A DNA stretch of 5,011 bases from an uncultured Collinsella sp. Lineage in GTDB: Bacteria > Actinomycetota > Coriobacteriia > Coriobacteriales > Coriobacteriaceae. Below the pieces are notes generated by a model, which worked only from the letters and a program-made list of their open reading frames with translations, made no database searches and was not told where the DNA came from. The translations under genes were made by a program, and so were the position numbers. The stretch covers positions 1 to 5,011 of the forward strand of contig USMH01000093.1 of assembly GCA_900555745.1 (NCBI GenBank), read 5' to 3'. This document shows, in pieces, positions 1-5,000 of the stretch; positions within the stretch are counted from its first letter, which is position 1; each line of letters opens with the position of its first letter.

Positions 1-468
1 AAGGGCTGCACGGCCTCGGTCGAGAAGGTTTCTGACGCCGAGTGGCACGTGACCGCGGCGACCTCTGGCGCCGTTGCCGTGGCCGATCCCGAGCAGGATG
101 GCGCTGCCTTCTGTGATGCCAGCGCCGGCAAGGGCAAACTCGTCATTTCCGTCTACACCGATTGCATGGGCCGTGGCGACGACGAGCTGGGCCACAAGCT
201 CATGAAGGCGTTTATCTTTGCCGTGACGCAGCAGGAGGAGTTGCCCGCGACCATGCTGTTCTACAACGGCGGTGCCAAGCTCACCGTCGAGGGCTCGCCG
301 GTGCTCGATGACCTGAAGGGCCTGGCGGAGCAGGGTGTCGAGATTCTCACCTGCGGTACCTGCCTCGACCACTATGGCATTAAAGACCAGCTCGCGGTGG
401 GCGAGGTCACCAACATGTACGTGATCGTGGAGAAGATGGAGCAGGCCGTGCGCGTCGTGCGTCCGTAG
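1..468 (+). CDS. yedF: Selenium metabolism protein YedF, 3' part (5' end outside window)
   Basis: The reading frame is open from base 1 and stops at TAG 466-468, so this is the last 155 codons of a gene that starts to the left. A GTG at 49 is in frame but is internal, because the residues before it (KGCTASVEKV) fit the end of the TusA/SirA-like domain that opens YedF proteins. From about visible residue 44 comes the DsrE-like C-terminal domain, with the family signatures CMGRGDDELG, a lP.tmLFYNGGaKLTVEGS block, and TCGTCLDHYGI followed by GEVTNMY. The CGTC cysteine pair (bases 352-363) is a plausible site for carrying persulfide or selenopersulfide. YedF proteins commonly sit beside selD and selenium-linked desulfurases. 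The exact biochemical role is not firmly established, so a part in cytoplasmic Se/S transfer is inference. Only 19 bases separate it from the next gene, which suggests co-transcription. The visible part matches family length and motifs with no frameshift. Confidence 0.88.
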   Translation, partial: KGCTASVEKVSDAEWHVTAATSGAVAVADPEQDGAAFCDASAGKGKLVISVYTDCMGRGDDELGHKLMKAFIFAVTQQEELPATMLFYNGGAKLTVEGSPVLDDLKGLAEQGVEILTCGTCLDHYGIKDQLAVGEVTNMYVIVEKMEQAVRVVRP

Positions 469-478
469 CGTATTGGTT

Positions 479-482
479 GGAG
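479..482 (+). promoter_or_regulatory. Ribosome binding site for the DUF3343 gene
   Basis: GGAG lies 5 bases before ATG 488. This favours ATG 488 over the in-frame TTG at 473, which overlaps the spacer and has no Shine-Dalgarno sequence of its own. Confidence 0.55.
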
Positions 483-487
483 TTGCC

Positions 488-739
488 ATGAGGGAGAAGC
501 GCCCGGCGCTTGTCATCACGTTTCCCACCACGGCGGCCGCCATGGGTTGCGAGTCCCTGTGCGTCGCTCGCGGCCTTCCCGGGCGAACGATTCCCGTACC
601 CGGGGAGGTCGCTGCTGGCTGCGGTCTGGCGTGGAAGGCGCTGCCTGCCGATGAGGAACTGCTGCGCGGCGAGCTTGCCGCGGCGGGCGTTCCTACCGAG
701 GGCTTTACCGTGATTGATATGTGGGAGGTCGTGCGATGA
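488..739 (+). CDS. DUF3343 family protein, putative Se/S carrier-like
   Basis: This 83-residue protein matches the DUF3343 / Se_S_carrier-like family (PF11823) in size and pattern. It has an N-terminal beta strand (ALVITFPTT), a helix in which such proteins sense or carry a ligand (AAAMGCESLCVARGLPG), then the diagnostic block IPVPGEVAAGCGLAWK, with the conserved Cys45 followed by GLA. Two more cysteines sit at 21 and 25. There is no signal peptide or membrane segment, so it is cytoplasmic. The family occurs next to cysteine desulfurases, YedF and selD, and is thought to shuttle selenium or sulfur. That role is a family-level prediction, not something the sequence proves. ATG 488 is preferred because of GGAG at 479-482; TTG 473 would add five residues. 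Its stop overlaps the start of the next gene by four bases (ATGA 736-739), a sign of translational coupling with the desulfurase. Confidence 0.82.
   Translation: MREKRPALVITFPTTAAAMGCESLCVARGLPGRTIPVPGEVAAGCGLAWKALPADEELLRGELAAAGVPTEGFTVIDMWEVVR
723..728 (+). promoter_or_regulatory. Ribosome binding site for the desulfurase gene
   Basis: GGGAGG lies 7 bases upstream of ATG 736, inside the end of the DUF3343 gene. It supports ATG 736 over the in-frame GTG at 721, which would overlap the site itself. Confidence 0.65.
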
Positions 740-1875
740 TCTACCTGGATAACGCGGCGACGACCATGCACAAGCCGCAGACGGTCATCGATGCCGTGAC
801 GCAGGCGATGTGCTCGCTCGGCAATGCCGGGCGCGGCGCCACGTCGGGTGCCCTCGATGCCGCTCGTACGATTCATGTCTGCCGTGCCAAGCTCGCGCGC
901 CTTTTGGGTTGCCCGAGGGCGGACCATGTGTGCTTTACGCCCAACTCCACGGCGGCGCTCAACACCGCCATCAATGGCGTGGTGCGTCCCGGCGACCGCG
1001 TGGTCACGACGGTGCTTGAGCACAACTCGGTACTACGTCCGCTCAATCGCTTGGCGACGGAGCAGGGTGTGACGGTTGAACATACGGGCTGCGACGCAAA
1101 CGGCGTGCTCGACTACGACGAATTCGAGCGGCTGGTCACGCCAGGTACGCGTGCCGTGGTGGTGACGCACGCCTCCAATGTGACCGGCAACGCGGTCGAC
1201 ATTGCGCGCGTGGCTGCCATCGCGCATGCGGCCGGTGCGCTTGTGATCGTCGATGCCTCGCAGTCTGCCGGCACGGCGAAGATTGACATGGATGCCATGG
1301 GCCTCGACGTCGTGTGCTTTACCGGCCACAAGGGGCTCATGGGTCCGCAGGGGACCGGCGGCCTGGCCGTGGCAGAGGGCATTGACGTGGCCCCTTGGGC
1401 CATGGGCGGCACGGGCGTGCACAGCTTCGATGCACTGCAGCCGCTTGAGTGGCCCACTCGCCTTGAGGCGGGCACGCTCAACGGTCACGGCATCGCGGGC
1501 CTTTCTGCCGGTCTCGACTTTATCGAGGCGCAAGGCGGGGTCGAGGCGATCGCGGCGCATGAGCGAGCGCTGGCTGAGCGCTTTCTCGCTGGCGTGCGCG
1601 AGATTCCGGGGATTAAGCTCTACGGTGCGTTTGACCAGCCGACGCGCTCTGCGATTGTGTCGCTCAACGTGGGCGATATCGACTCTGCTGAGATCTCGGA
1701 TGCGCTCATGCAAGGGTGGGGGATTGCGACGCGCCCCGGTGCCCATTGCGCTCCGCTCATGCACCGCGCGCTCGGGACCGAGCGTCAGGGTGTCGTTCGC
1801 TTCTCGTTTGGGTATTTCAACACGGACGAGGAAGTCGACACGGCTATCGATGCTCTGTGCGATTTAGCCTGCTAA
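736..1875 (+). CDS. Cysteine desulfurase family PLP enzyme (selenium-locus, EF2568-like type)
   Basis: This 379-residue, fold-type I class V aminotransferase-like protein has the usual length for the family. Visible landmarks are the N-terminal YLDNAATT, the PLP phosphate region TPNSTAALN, His96 in LEHNS (stacks on the PLP ring), Asp173 in VIVDASQSAG (contacts the pyridine nitrogen), the Schiff-base Lys199 in FTGHKGLMGPQG, and a catalytic-loop Cys338 in RPGAHCAPLMH. Family members take sulfur from cysteine, or selenium from selenocysteine, as an enzyme-bound persulfide. The order YedF - DUF3343 - desulfurase resembles loci that feed selenium to SelD or to selenium-dependent molybdenum hydroxylases, rather than iron-sulfur loci, where IscU or SufU would be expected. 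The protein is close to the TIGR01977 'EF2568' branch by pattern rather than classical IscS or SufS, but only a profile search could confirm the subfamily. The start overlaps the preceding stop (ATGA), and a terminator follows 23 bases after TAA, so this is the last gene of the operon. All catalytic residues are intact. Confidence 0.87.
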   Translation: MIYLDNAATTMHKPQTVIDAVTQAMCSLGNAGRGATSGALDAARTIHVCRAKLARLLGCPRADHVCFTPNSTAALNTAINGVVRPGDRVVTTVLEHNSVLRPLNRLATEQGVTVEHTGCDANGVLDYDEFERLVTPGTRAVVVTHASNVTGNAVDIARVAAIAHAAGALVIVDASQSAGTAKIDMDAMGLDVVCFTGHKGLMGPQGTGGLAVAEGIDVAPWAMGGTGVHSFDALQPLEWPTRLEAGTLNGHGIAGLSAGLDFIEAQGGVEAIAAHERALAERFLAGVREIPGIKLYGAFDQPTRSAIVSLNVGDIDSAEISDALMQGWGIATRPGAHCAPLMHRALGTERQGVVRFSFGYFNTDEEVDTAIDALCDLAC

Positions 1876-1890
1876 AGCTGCTAGAGCGTA

Positions 1891-1896
1891 TATACT
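1891..1896 (+). promoter_or_regulatory. Possible -10 box ahead of brnQ (weak)
   Basis: TATACT matches five of six bases of the -10 consensus and sits in the only AT-rich patch between the desulfurase and brnQ. No convincing -35 box is found 16-18 bases upstream, and the implied start (about 1903) would fall inside the terminator hairpin. It could equally be spacer sequence. Confidence 0.25.
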
Positions 1897-1898
1897 TG

Positions 1899-1928
1899 CG
1901 GGACGGGTCTTTTGCCCGTCCCGTTTTT
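1899..1928 (+). terminator. Rho-independent terminator of the selenium operon
   Basis: A perfect 9-bp GC-rich stem (CGGGACGGG 1899-1907 with CCCGTCCCG 1915-1923) closes a 7-base loop and is followed at once by five T residues, then GTTT. It lies 23 bases after the desulfurase stop and 23 bases before the brnQ start, so it separates the two transcription units. Confidence 0.88.
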
Positions 1929-1951
1929 GTTTCGATTCGAAAGGTGCTCTC

Positions 1952-3310
1952 ATGGCTTCATCCGCCCCGCGCAGTCTGCGCTCCGACCATGTCGTCACCG
2001 TCGGCATCGCCCTGTTCTCGATGCTCTTTGGCGCCGGCAACCTTATCATTCCGCCGCTGCTGGCGCTGCAAGCAGGTTCAGCCACGCCGGTCGCCATGCT
2101 CGGCTTTCTCATCGCCGCCATCGGCCTGCCCGTCATGGGCTTTATCGCTGTGGCGCTTGCTGGAACGGCGCGCGAGCTTGCCGGCCGCGTGCACCCCAAG
2201 TTCGGTGAGTTCTTTGTTGCGGCGGTGTATCTGGCTATCGGCCCGTGCCTGGCCATTCCGCGTACGAGCTCCACGGCCTTCGAGATGCTGGTGCCCTTGC
2301 TGCCTCAGGGCGTCTCGCTTGGCACGGCTCGCCTGGTGTTTGCCGTCGGTTTCTTTGTCGTCGCGTTTGCACTCACGCTGCGCCCGGGCGTTATCACACG
2401 CGTGCTCGGTCGTATTACGGGCCCCGCGCTCATCGCGCTCATCGTGCTGGTCGTGGGCGCTGCCGTGATCTCGCCGCTGGGTCCCGCTGCCGCGCCGCAG
2501 GCTCCCTACAATGCCGGTGCTGCCGTGCAGGGCTTTTTGACCGGCTACCAGACCATGGACTTGCTCGCGTCGCTCGCCTTTGGCATTATCATCGCCGAGA
2601 CCATCCATGAGCTGGGCGTTACCGACGATAAGCGCGTGGCCTTTGAGATCTCGCGCTCCGGTGTGATCGCCGGCGTGCTCATGGCCATCATCTACTGTGG
2701 CCTGGCGCTTGCCGGCATGCAGCTCGGCACGGTTATGCCCGATGCCACCAATGGCGCCGCCATCCTTGCCCGCTCTGCCTCCATGCACTTTGGCCTTGTC
2801 GGCACGGTCGTGGTCTTTGCGATCTTTTTCCTCGCCTGCATGAACGTGTGCATCGGTCTTATTAGCTGCTGCTCGCGGTACTTCTGCGAGACGTATGTGG
2901 TTGAAGGGGGAGCGGAGGCTTCCGAGGAGGCCATGCGCCGCCCCTTTGCGATGCTTGCCTTTGTGTTCGCGGCGTTTTCGTGCGTGCTCTCCAACGTGGG
3001 CCTCGACGTGATCCTTATGTTCTCGGTGCCTATGCTCAATGCCCTGTATCCCGTTGCCATTGTGCTGGTGCTTATGGGCCTGATGCACGGCTTTTGCGAC
3101 GCGCATCCGCAGGTTTGGGTTTGGGTCGGCGGCGTGGTCGCGGTGCAGAGCGTGATCACCTCGGTCCGCGACGCGTTCTTTACTGGTGCGTGGCTGCCGT
3201 TCGATGCGTTGCCGCTGGCAGATATCGGTGCTGCGTGGGCACCGGTTGCTGTGGCGGCGTTTGTGATCGGTCTGGTTCATAGCCAGTTTGTCACACATTT
3301 GAGGAGCTAG
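1952..3310 (+). CDS. brnQ: Branched-chain amino acid:cation symporter, BrnQ (LIV-II) family
   Basis: A 452-residue, strongly hydrophobic protein with about twelve apparent membrane segments, near the usual 430-450 residues. Family motifs are in order: LFGAGNLIIPPLLALQAG (25-42), a GFLIAAIGLPVMGFIAVALAG helix (51-71), GPCLAIPRTSSTAFE (97-111), GFLTGYQTMDLLASLAFGI (194-212) and the IGLISCCSRYFCE region (301-313). BrnQ proteins import leucine, isoleucine and valine across the cytoplasmic membrane, driven by sodium or protons. Substrate and ion choice cannot be read from the sequence. ATG 1952 follows the Shine-Dalgarno-like GAAAGGTG at 1939-1946. The N-terminal stretch before the first helix is about 15 residues, which fits this start. 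The gene is separated from the selenium operon by a terminator and appears to be its own unit. No hairpin terminator is seen after its TAG; the tRNA promoter begins only 12 bases later, so read-through into the tRNAs is possible. Codon use is GC-rich, like the upstream genes. Confidence 0.93.
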   Translation: MASSAPRSLRSDHVVTVGIALFSMLFGAGNLIIPPLLALQAGSATPVAMLGFLIAAIGLPVMGFIAVALAGTARELAGRVHPKFGEFFVAAVYLAIGPCLAIPRTSSTAFEMLVPLLPQGVSLGTARLVFAVGFFVVAFALTLRPGVITRVLGRITGPALIALIVLVVGAAVISPLGPAAAPQAPYNAGAAVQGFLTGYQTMDLLASLAFGIIIAETIHELGVTDDKRVAFEISRSGVIAGVLMAIIYCGLALAGMQLGTVMPDATNGAAILARSASMHFGLVGTVVVFAIFFLACMNVCIGLISCCSRYFCETYVVEGGAEASEEAMRRPFAMLAFVFAAFSCVLSNVGLDVILMFSVPMLNALYPVAIVLVLMGLMHGFCDAHPQVWVWVGGVVAVQSVITSVRDAFFTGAWLPFDALPLADIGAAWAPVAVAAFVIGLVHSQFVTHLRS

Positions 3311-3321
3311 GGTATCGTCGC

Positions 3322-3350
3322 TTGCACAGGCGGGAAGTCTCCCCTATAAT
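3322..3350 (+). promoter_or_regulatory. Sigma-70-type promoter for the tRNA pair
   Basis: TTGCAC (3322-3327, five of six to TTGACA) and a perfect TATAAT (3345-3350) are separated by exactly 17 bases. The implied start is near 3357, about 45 bases before the first tRNA. This is the best promoter match in the window, as expected for stable RNA genes. Confidence 0.85.
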
Positions 3351-3401
3351 TTCCTTCGCTTTGGGACACGCAAGGTTTATGCCTTAGCTGCTCAACACCT
3401 T

Positions 3402-3478
3402 CGGGACGTGGCGCAGTTTGGTAGCGCGCCTGCTTTGGGAGCAGGATGTCGCAGGTTCAAATCCTGTCGTCCCGACCA
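3402..3478 (+). tRNA. tRNA-Pro(UGG)
   Basis: A complete 77-base cloverleaf. The acceptor is CGGGACG 3402-3408 with CGTCCCG 3468-3474, discriminator A3475 and encoded CCA 3476-3478. The D stem is GCGC/GCGC with an AGTTTGGTA loop. The anticodon stem is CCTGC/GCAGG around loop TTTGGGA, placing anticodon TGG at 3436-3438 (reads CCA and, by wobble, other proline codons). The T arm is GCAGG-TTCAAAT-CCTGT with one G-U pair. The C1-G72 first pair typical of bacterial tRNA-Pro is present. It is transcribed from the promoter at 3322-3350 together with the glycine tRNA 6 bases downstream. Confidence 0.97.
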
Positions 3479-3484
3479 TATCTT

Positions 3485-3558
3485 GCGGGCGTAGTTCAAT
3501 GGTAGAACCCCAGCCTTCCAAGCTGATGACGCGGGTTCGATTCCCGTCGCCCGCTCCA
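3485..3558 (+). tRNA. tRNA-Gly(UCC)
   Basis: A 74-base cloverleaf. The acceptor is GCGGGCG 3485-3491 with CGCCCGC 3548-3554, discriminator T3555 and encoded CCA 3556-3558. The D stem is GTTC/GAAC with an AATGGTA loop. The anticodon loop CTTCCAA carries TCC at 3517-3519 (reads GGA and GGG). The T arm is GCGGG-TTCGATT-CCCGT. One oddity is that the outermost anticodon-stem pair would be C3510 with A3526, a mismatch where C-G is common; the other four pairs are sound. It is the second gene of the tRNA unit and is followed by a terminator 12 bases later. Confidence 0.96.
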
Positions 3559-3570
3559 TAGGGTATCTTT

Positions 3571-3606
3571 AACGGCTCTGGTTCCATTTGGTGCCAGAGC
3601 CGTTTT
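3571..3606 (+). terminator. Rho-independent terminator of the tRNA operon
   Basis: A perfect 11-bp stem (AACGGCTCTGG 3571-3581 with CCAGAGCCGTT 3594-3604) has a 12-base loop and ends in a TTTT run (3603-3606). It sits just after tRNA-Gly. The opposite strand has no T run after the stem, so it should act on plus-strand transcripts only. Confidence 0.87.
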
Positions 3607-3629
3607 CATATACATGCCGGGGACCCCAC

Positions 3630-3707
3630 ATCCCCTCCTAAGTTGCGGTGAAATACGGACTGTTTTTCGGCTTTTATGGCCCATGTAGTCCGTATTTCAC
3701 CGCAACT
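3630..3707 (+). repeat. Palindromic repeat element, copy 1
   Basis: The core (3641-3707, 67 bases) has perfect 21-bp arms, 3641-3661 against 3687-3707, beginning AGTTGCGGTGAAATACGG, around a 25-base loop that holds a small inner GGC/GCC pairing (3669-3671 with 3679-3681). On its left lies an 11-base conserved extension, ATCCCCTCCTA (3630-3640). A second copy lies at 4921-5000 in opposite orientation. The 27 bases 3630-3656 are identical to the reverse complement of 4974-5000. There is no T run, so it is not an intrinsic terminator. It may be a REP/MITE-like intergenic repeat; I recognise no transposase. Confidence 0.88.
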
Positions 3708-3855
3708 ATTTGTAAGGTTGGATTTTGATGCCGTTGGGAGGGTCGTAGCGACCGTCTACCGAGAGTGGAAATATTATTTGAAGCTCTGACCTGCGGCGTC
3801 AAGCTTTTGGTCAGCTTTTGGCAAGGCCTGCGGACGGAAGCATGCGATAGCGTAA
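3708..3855. other. Gene-free spacer between repeat copy 1 and the AbiEi-like gene
   Basis: I see no supportable gene here. The stretch contains a short inverted repeat, GGTCG-TAG-CGACC (3741-3753), and two direct copies of AGCTTTTGG at 3802-3810 and 3813-3821, spaced 11 bases apart. The base composition is less GC-rich than the genes to the left. The direct repeats lie about 35-55 bases before the proposed -10 box and could be a regulator site, but no family match is evident. Confidence 0.4.
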
Positions 3856-3864
3856 TGGTATTCT
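3856..3864 (+). promoter_or_regulatory. Candidate extended -10 promoter for the AbiEi-like gene
   Basis: TG-G-TATTCT (3856-3864) forms an extended -10 with four of six core matches. The implied start is near 3871, which would make GTG 3872 or ATG 3875 virtually leaderless but leaves about 22 bases before ATG 3893. No -35 box is seen at the correct distance (GGAAGC at 3836-3841). Confidence 0.35.
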
Positions 3865-3892
3865 CTCCGCCGTGATGGTTATGGGGTTGGCC

Positions 3893-4894
3893 ATGCTCGA
3901 TAAAGGCAAACATTTTCCGCAGTCATATGCAAGGATGCTATTCTCGGCCGTTGGAATTCATCAAGATGGACAGCTGCTTATAACAATTGATCCTTGGGAT
4001 GAACGCCGTGCGCGTGAGCTTATGCAGGAAGAGCTCATGCTTCGTCTTTACAACCACGTGTATGCGGATCCGGTCTATTGGAATAATCTTGGGGTTGAAG
4101 ATCGCATCTTTCAGCTGGCATCCGCTATTGCGGTCGTTGAACCGGATGCTGTGTTTTGCGGATCGACAGCAGCGCTGCTCTACGGCATCGGCTCGGCGTA
4201 TACGCTTCTGGATAAAGTGCAAGTACTGCTGCCACGGTCTACAAGGCGTGATACGTATGAGTTCGTTGAATACAAACGCTGGCGGGCGGGCGAAGTGTGG
4301 CGGCTAGGTCTGTTTACACTGACGGATCCATGTCGAACGGTTGTTGATATCGCCCGAACGAGCGCCTTTCGCTATGCGCTGGGCTATGTCGATGGCTTGG
4401 CCCGTGAGTACGATGTCGAACGCGAAGAGCTGCGAGCATATGCGCAGGCAAATTGCCGAGGGTTGCATGGCATCGCGCGTGCTTTTGACGTTTTTGAGTA
4501 TATGGACGGCAGGTCAGACAATGGCGGCGAGTCTGAGGCGAGAGCAGCGATGATTCTCGCTGGGGTTGTCGCGCCCGAGCTTCAAGTTGAGATAACGCGA
4601 CCGGGAAACGCTGGCTATTATCTAGCAGATTATGGCTGGCAGATGTCAGACGGCTCATGGACGCTGGCAGAGCTGCATGGGCTAGGCAAGTTTGAAGACG
4701 AGGCTCAAAATGATCCCGAGCAGGCGGCGGCAAAAACGTATCGAGCGGCCCTCATGCGCGACGCGAACCTTCGCGCCATGGGCCACAACATCATTCATTT
4801 CAAACTCTCGGACACCTACGACGTAGAATCGTTCGGTGCCATGATGCGCGGTTACGGCATTCCGACAACAAAACCCTACGCCGAATCCCGATAG
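3893..4894 (+). CDS. AbiEi-like protein with DUF559/Vsr-like C-terminal domain
   Basis: A 333-residue protein from ATG 3893. In-frame starts at GTG 3872, ATG 3875 and ATG 3881 would add up to seven residues; ATG 3893 is preferred for GGGG at 3883-3886, but the start is uncertain. Residues about 40-180 recall the AbiEi antitoxin-type region: RLYNHVYAD, then VFCGSTAALLYGIG (compare 'SHtTAAlLhGl'), then LTDPCRTVVDIAR and a YALGYVDGLAR helix. Residues about 208-310 recall the DUF559/Vsr-like endonuclease fold: GGESEARA (E213, E215), LADYGW (D246) and LAELHGLGKFEDEA (E260, K266). The usual E-x-D-G is E-L-H-G here, so the metal site may be altered. Such solo proteins are common in Actinomycetota and their function is unknown. 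No AbiEii-like toxin gene lies next to it in the window. There are no signal or membrane segments. It is flanked by inverted palindromic repeats, and its codon choice is visibly more AT-tolerant (ATA, ACA, CAA, CTA) than brnQ's, which suggests acquisition. Confidence 0.72.
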   Translation: MLDKGKHFPQSYARMLFSAVGIHQDGQLLITIDPWDERRARELMQEELMLRLYNHVYADPVYWNNLGVEDRIFQLASAIAVVEPDAVFCGSTAALLYGIGSAYTLLDKVQVLLPRSTRRDTYEFVEYKRWRAGEVWRLGLFTLTDPCRTVVDIARTSAFRYALGYVDGLAREYDVEREELRAYAQANCRGLHGIARAFDVFEYMDGRSDNGGESEARAAMILAGVVAPELQVEITRPGNAGYYLADYGWQMSDGSWTLAELHGLGKFEDEAQNDPEQAAAKTYRAALMRDANLRAMGHNIIHFKLSDTYDVESFGAMMRGYGIPTTKPYAESR

Positions 4895-4920
4895 CGAAAT
4901 CGTTCGCGGTCCACCTTCAA

Positions 4921-5000
4921 TAAGTTGCGGTGAAATGCGGACTGTTGAGGCCTTTAAAGGCATAAATCAGTCTGTATTTCACCGCAACTTAGGAGGGGAT
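4921..5000 (-). repeat. Palindromic repeat element, copy 2 (inverted relative to copy 1)
   Basis: The 24-base arms, 4921-4944 against 4968-4991, pair fully if two G-U pairs are allowed (G4937 with T4975, G4939 with T4973), around a 23-base loop containing a 12-base palindrome, GCCTTTAAAGGC (4950-4961). The core equivalent to copy 1 (4923-4989) is also exactly 67 bases. The conserved extension (TAGGAGGGGAT, 4990-5000) is on the right here, so this copy points opposite to copy 1. It starts 27 bases after the stop of the AbiEi-like gene and has no T run. The element may continue past the window edge. Confidence 0.87.

Noticed and set aside
1033..1764. A 243-residue minus-strand open frame opposite the desulfurase
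   Set aside because: Composition is typical of a high-GC shadow frame, there is no credible ribosome site, and the plus strand carries all catalytic motifs of the PLP enzyme.
1716..2468. A 250-residue plus-strand open frame bridging the desulfurase end and brnQ
   Set aside because: It is Arg/Ser/Cys-rich, crosses a terminator and overlaps two well-supported genes in another frame.
2078..3298. A 406-residue minus-strand open frame opposite brnQ
   Set aside because: It is rich in His, Arg, Lys and Asp with no domain pattern, and mirrors a GC-rich membrane protein gene whose plus-strand motifs are unambiguous.
3384..3684. Two overlapping minus-strand reading frames of 67 and 62 residues containing GNRTRVISLEGWGS, GTTGFEPATS and GRRESNPRHQLGR
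   Set aside because: These are antisense translations of the two tRNA genes. Peptides of this kind are a familiar class of spurious database proteins.
3641..3707. Palindrome read as an intrinsic terminator
   Set aside because: The stem is long but followed by ATTTGTAAGG rather than a T run, and a proper terminator for the tRNAs already lies at 3571-3606.
4314..4733. A 139-residue minus-strand open frame inside the AbiEi-like gene, considered as a hidden toxin or antitoxin partner
   Set aside because: It has no recognisable motif and no Shine-Dalgarno sequence, and the plus-strand frame shows conserved domain patterns over the same bases.
3630..5000. Repeat pair read as a CRISPR array or insertion sequence
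   Set aside because: There are only two copies, inverted and over 1.2 kb apart, with no spacers, and the enclosed gene has no transposase motifs.
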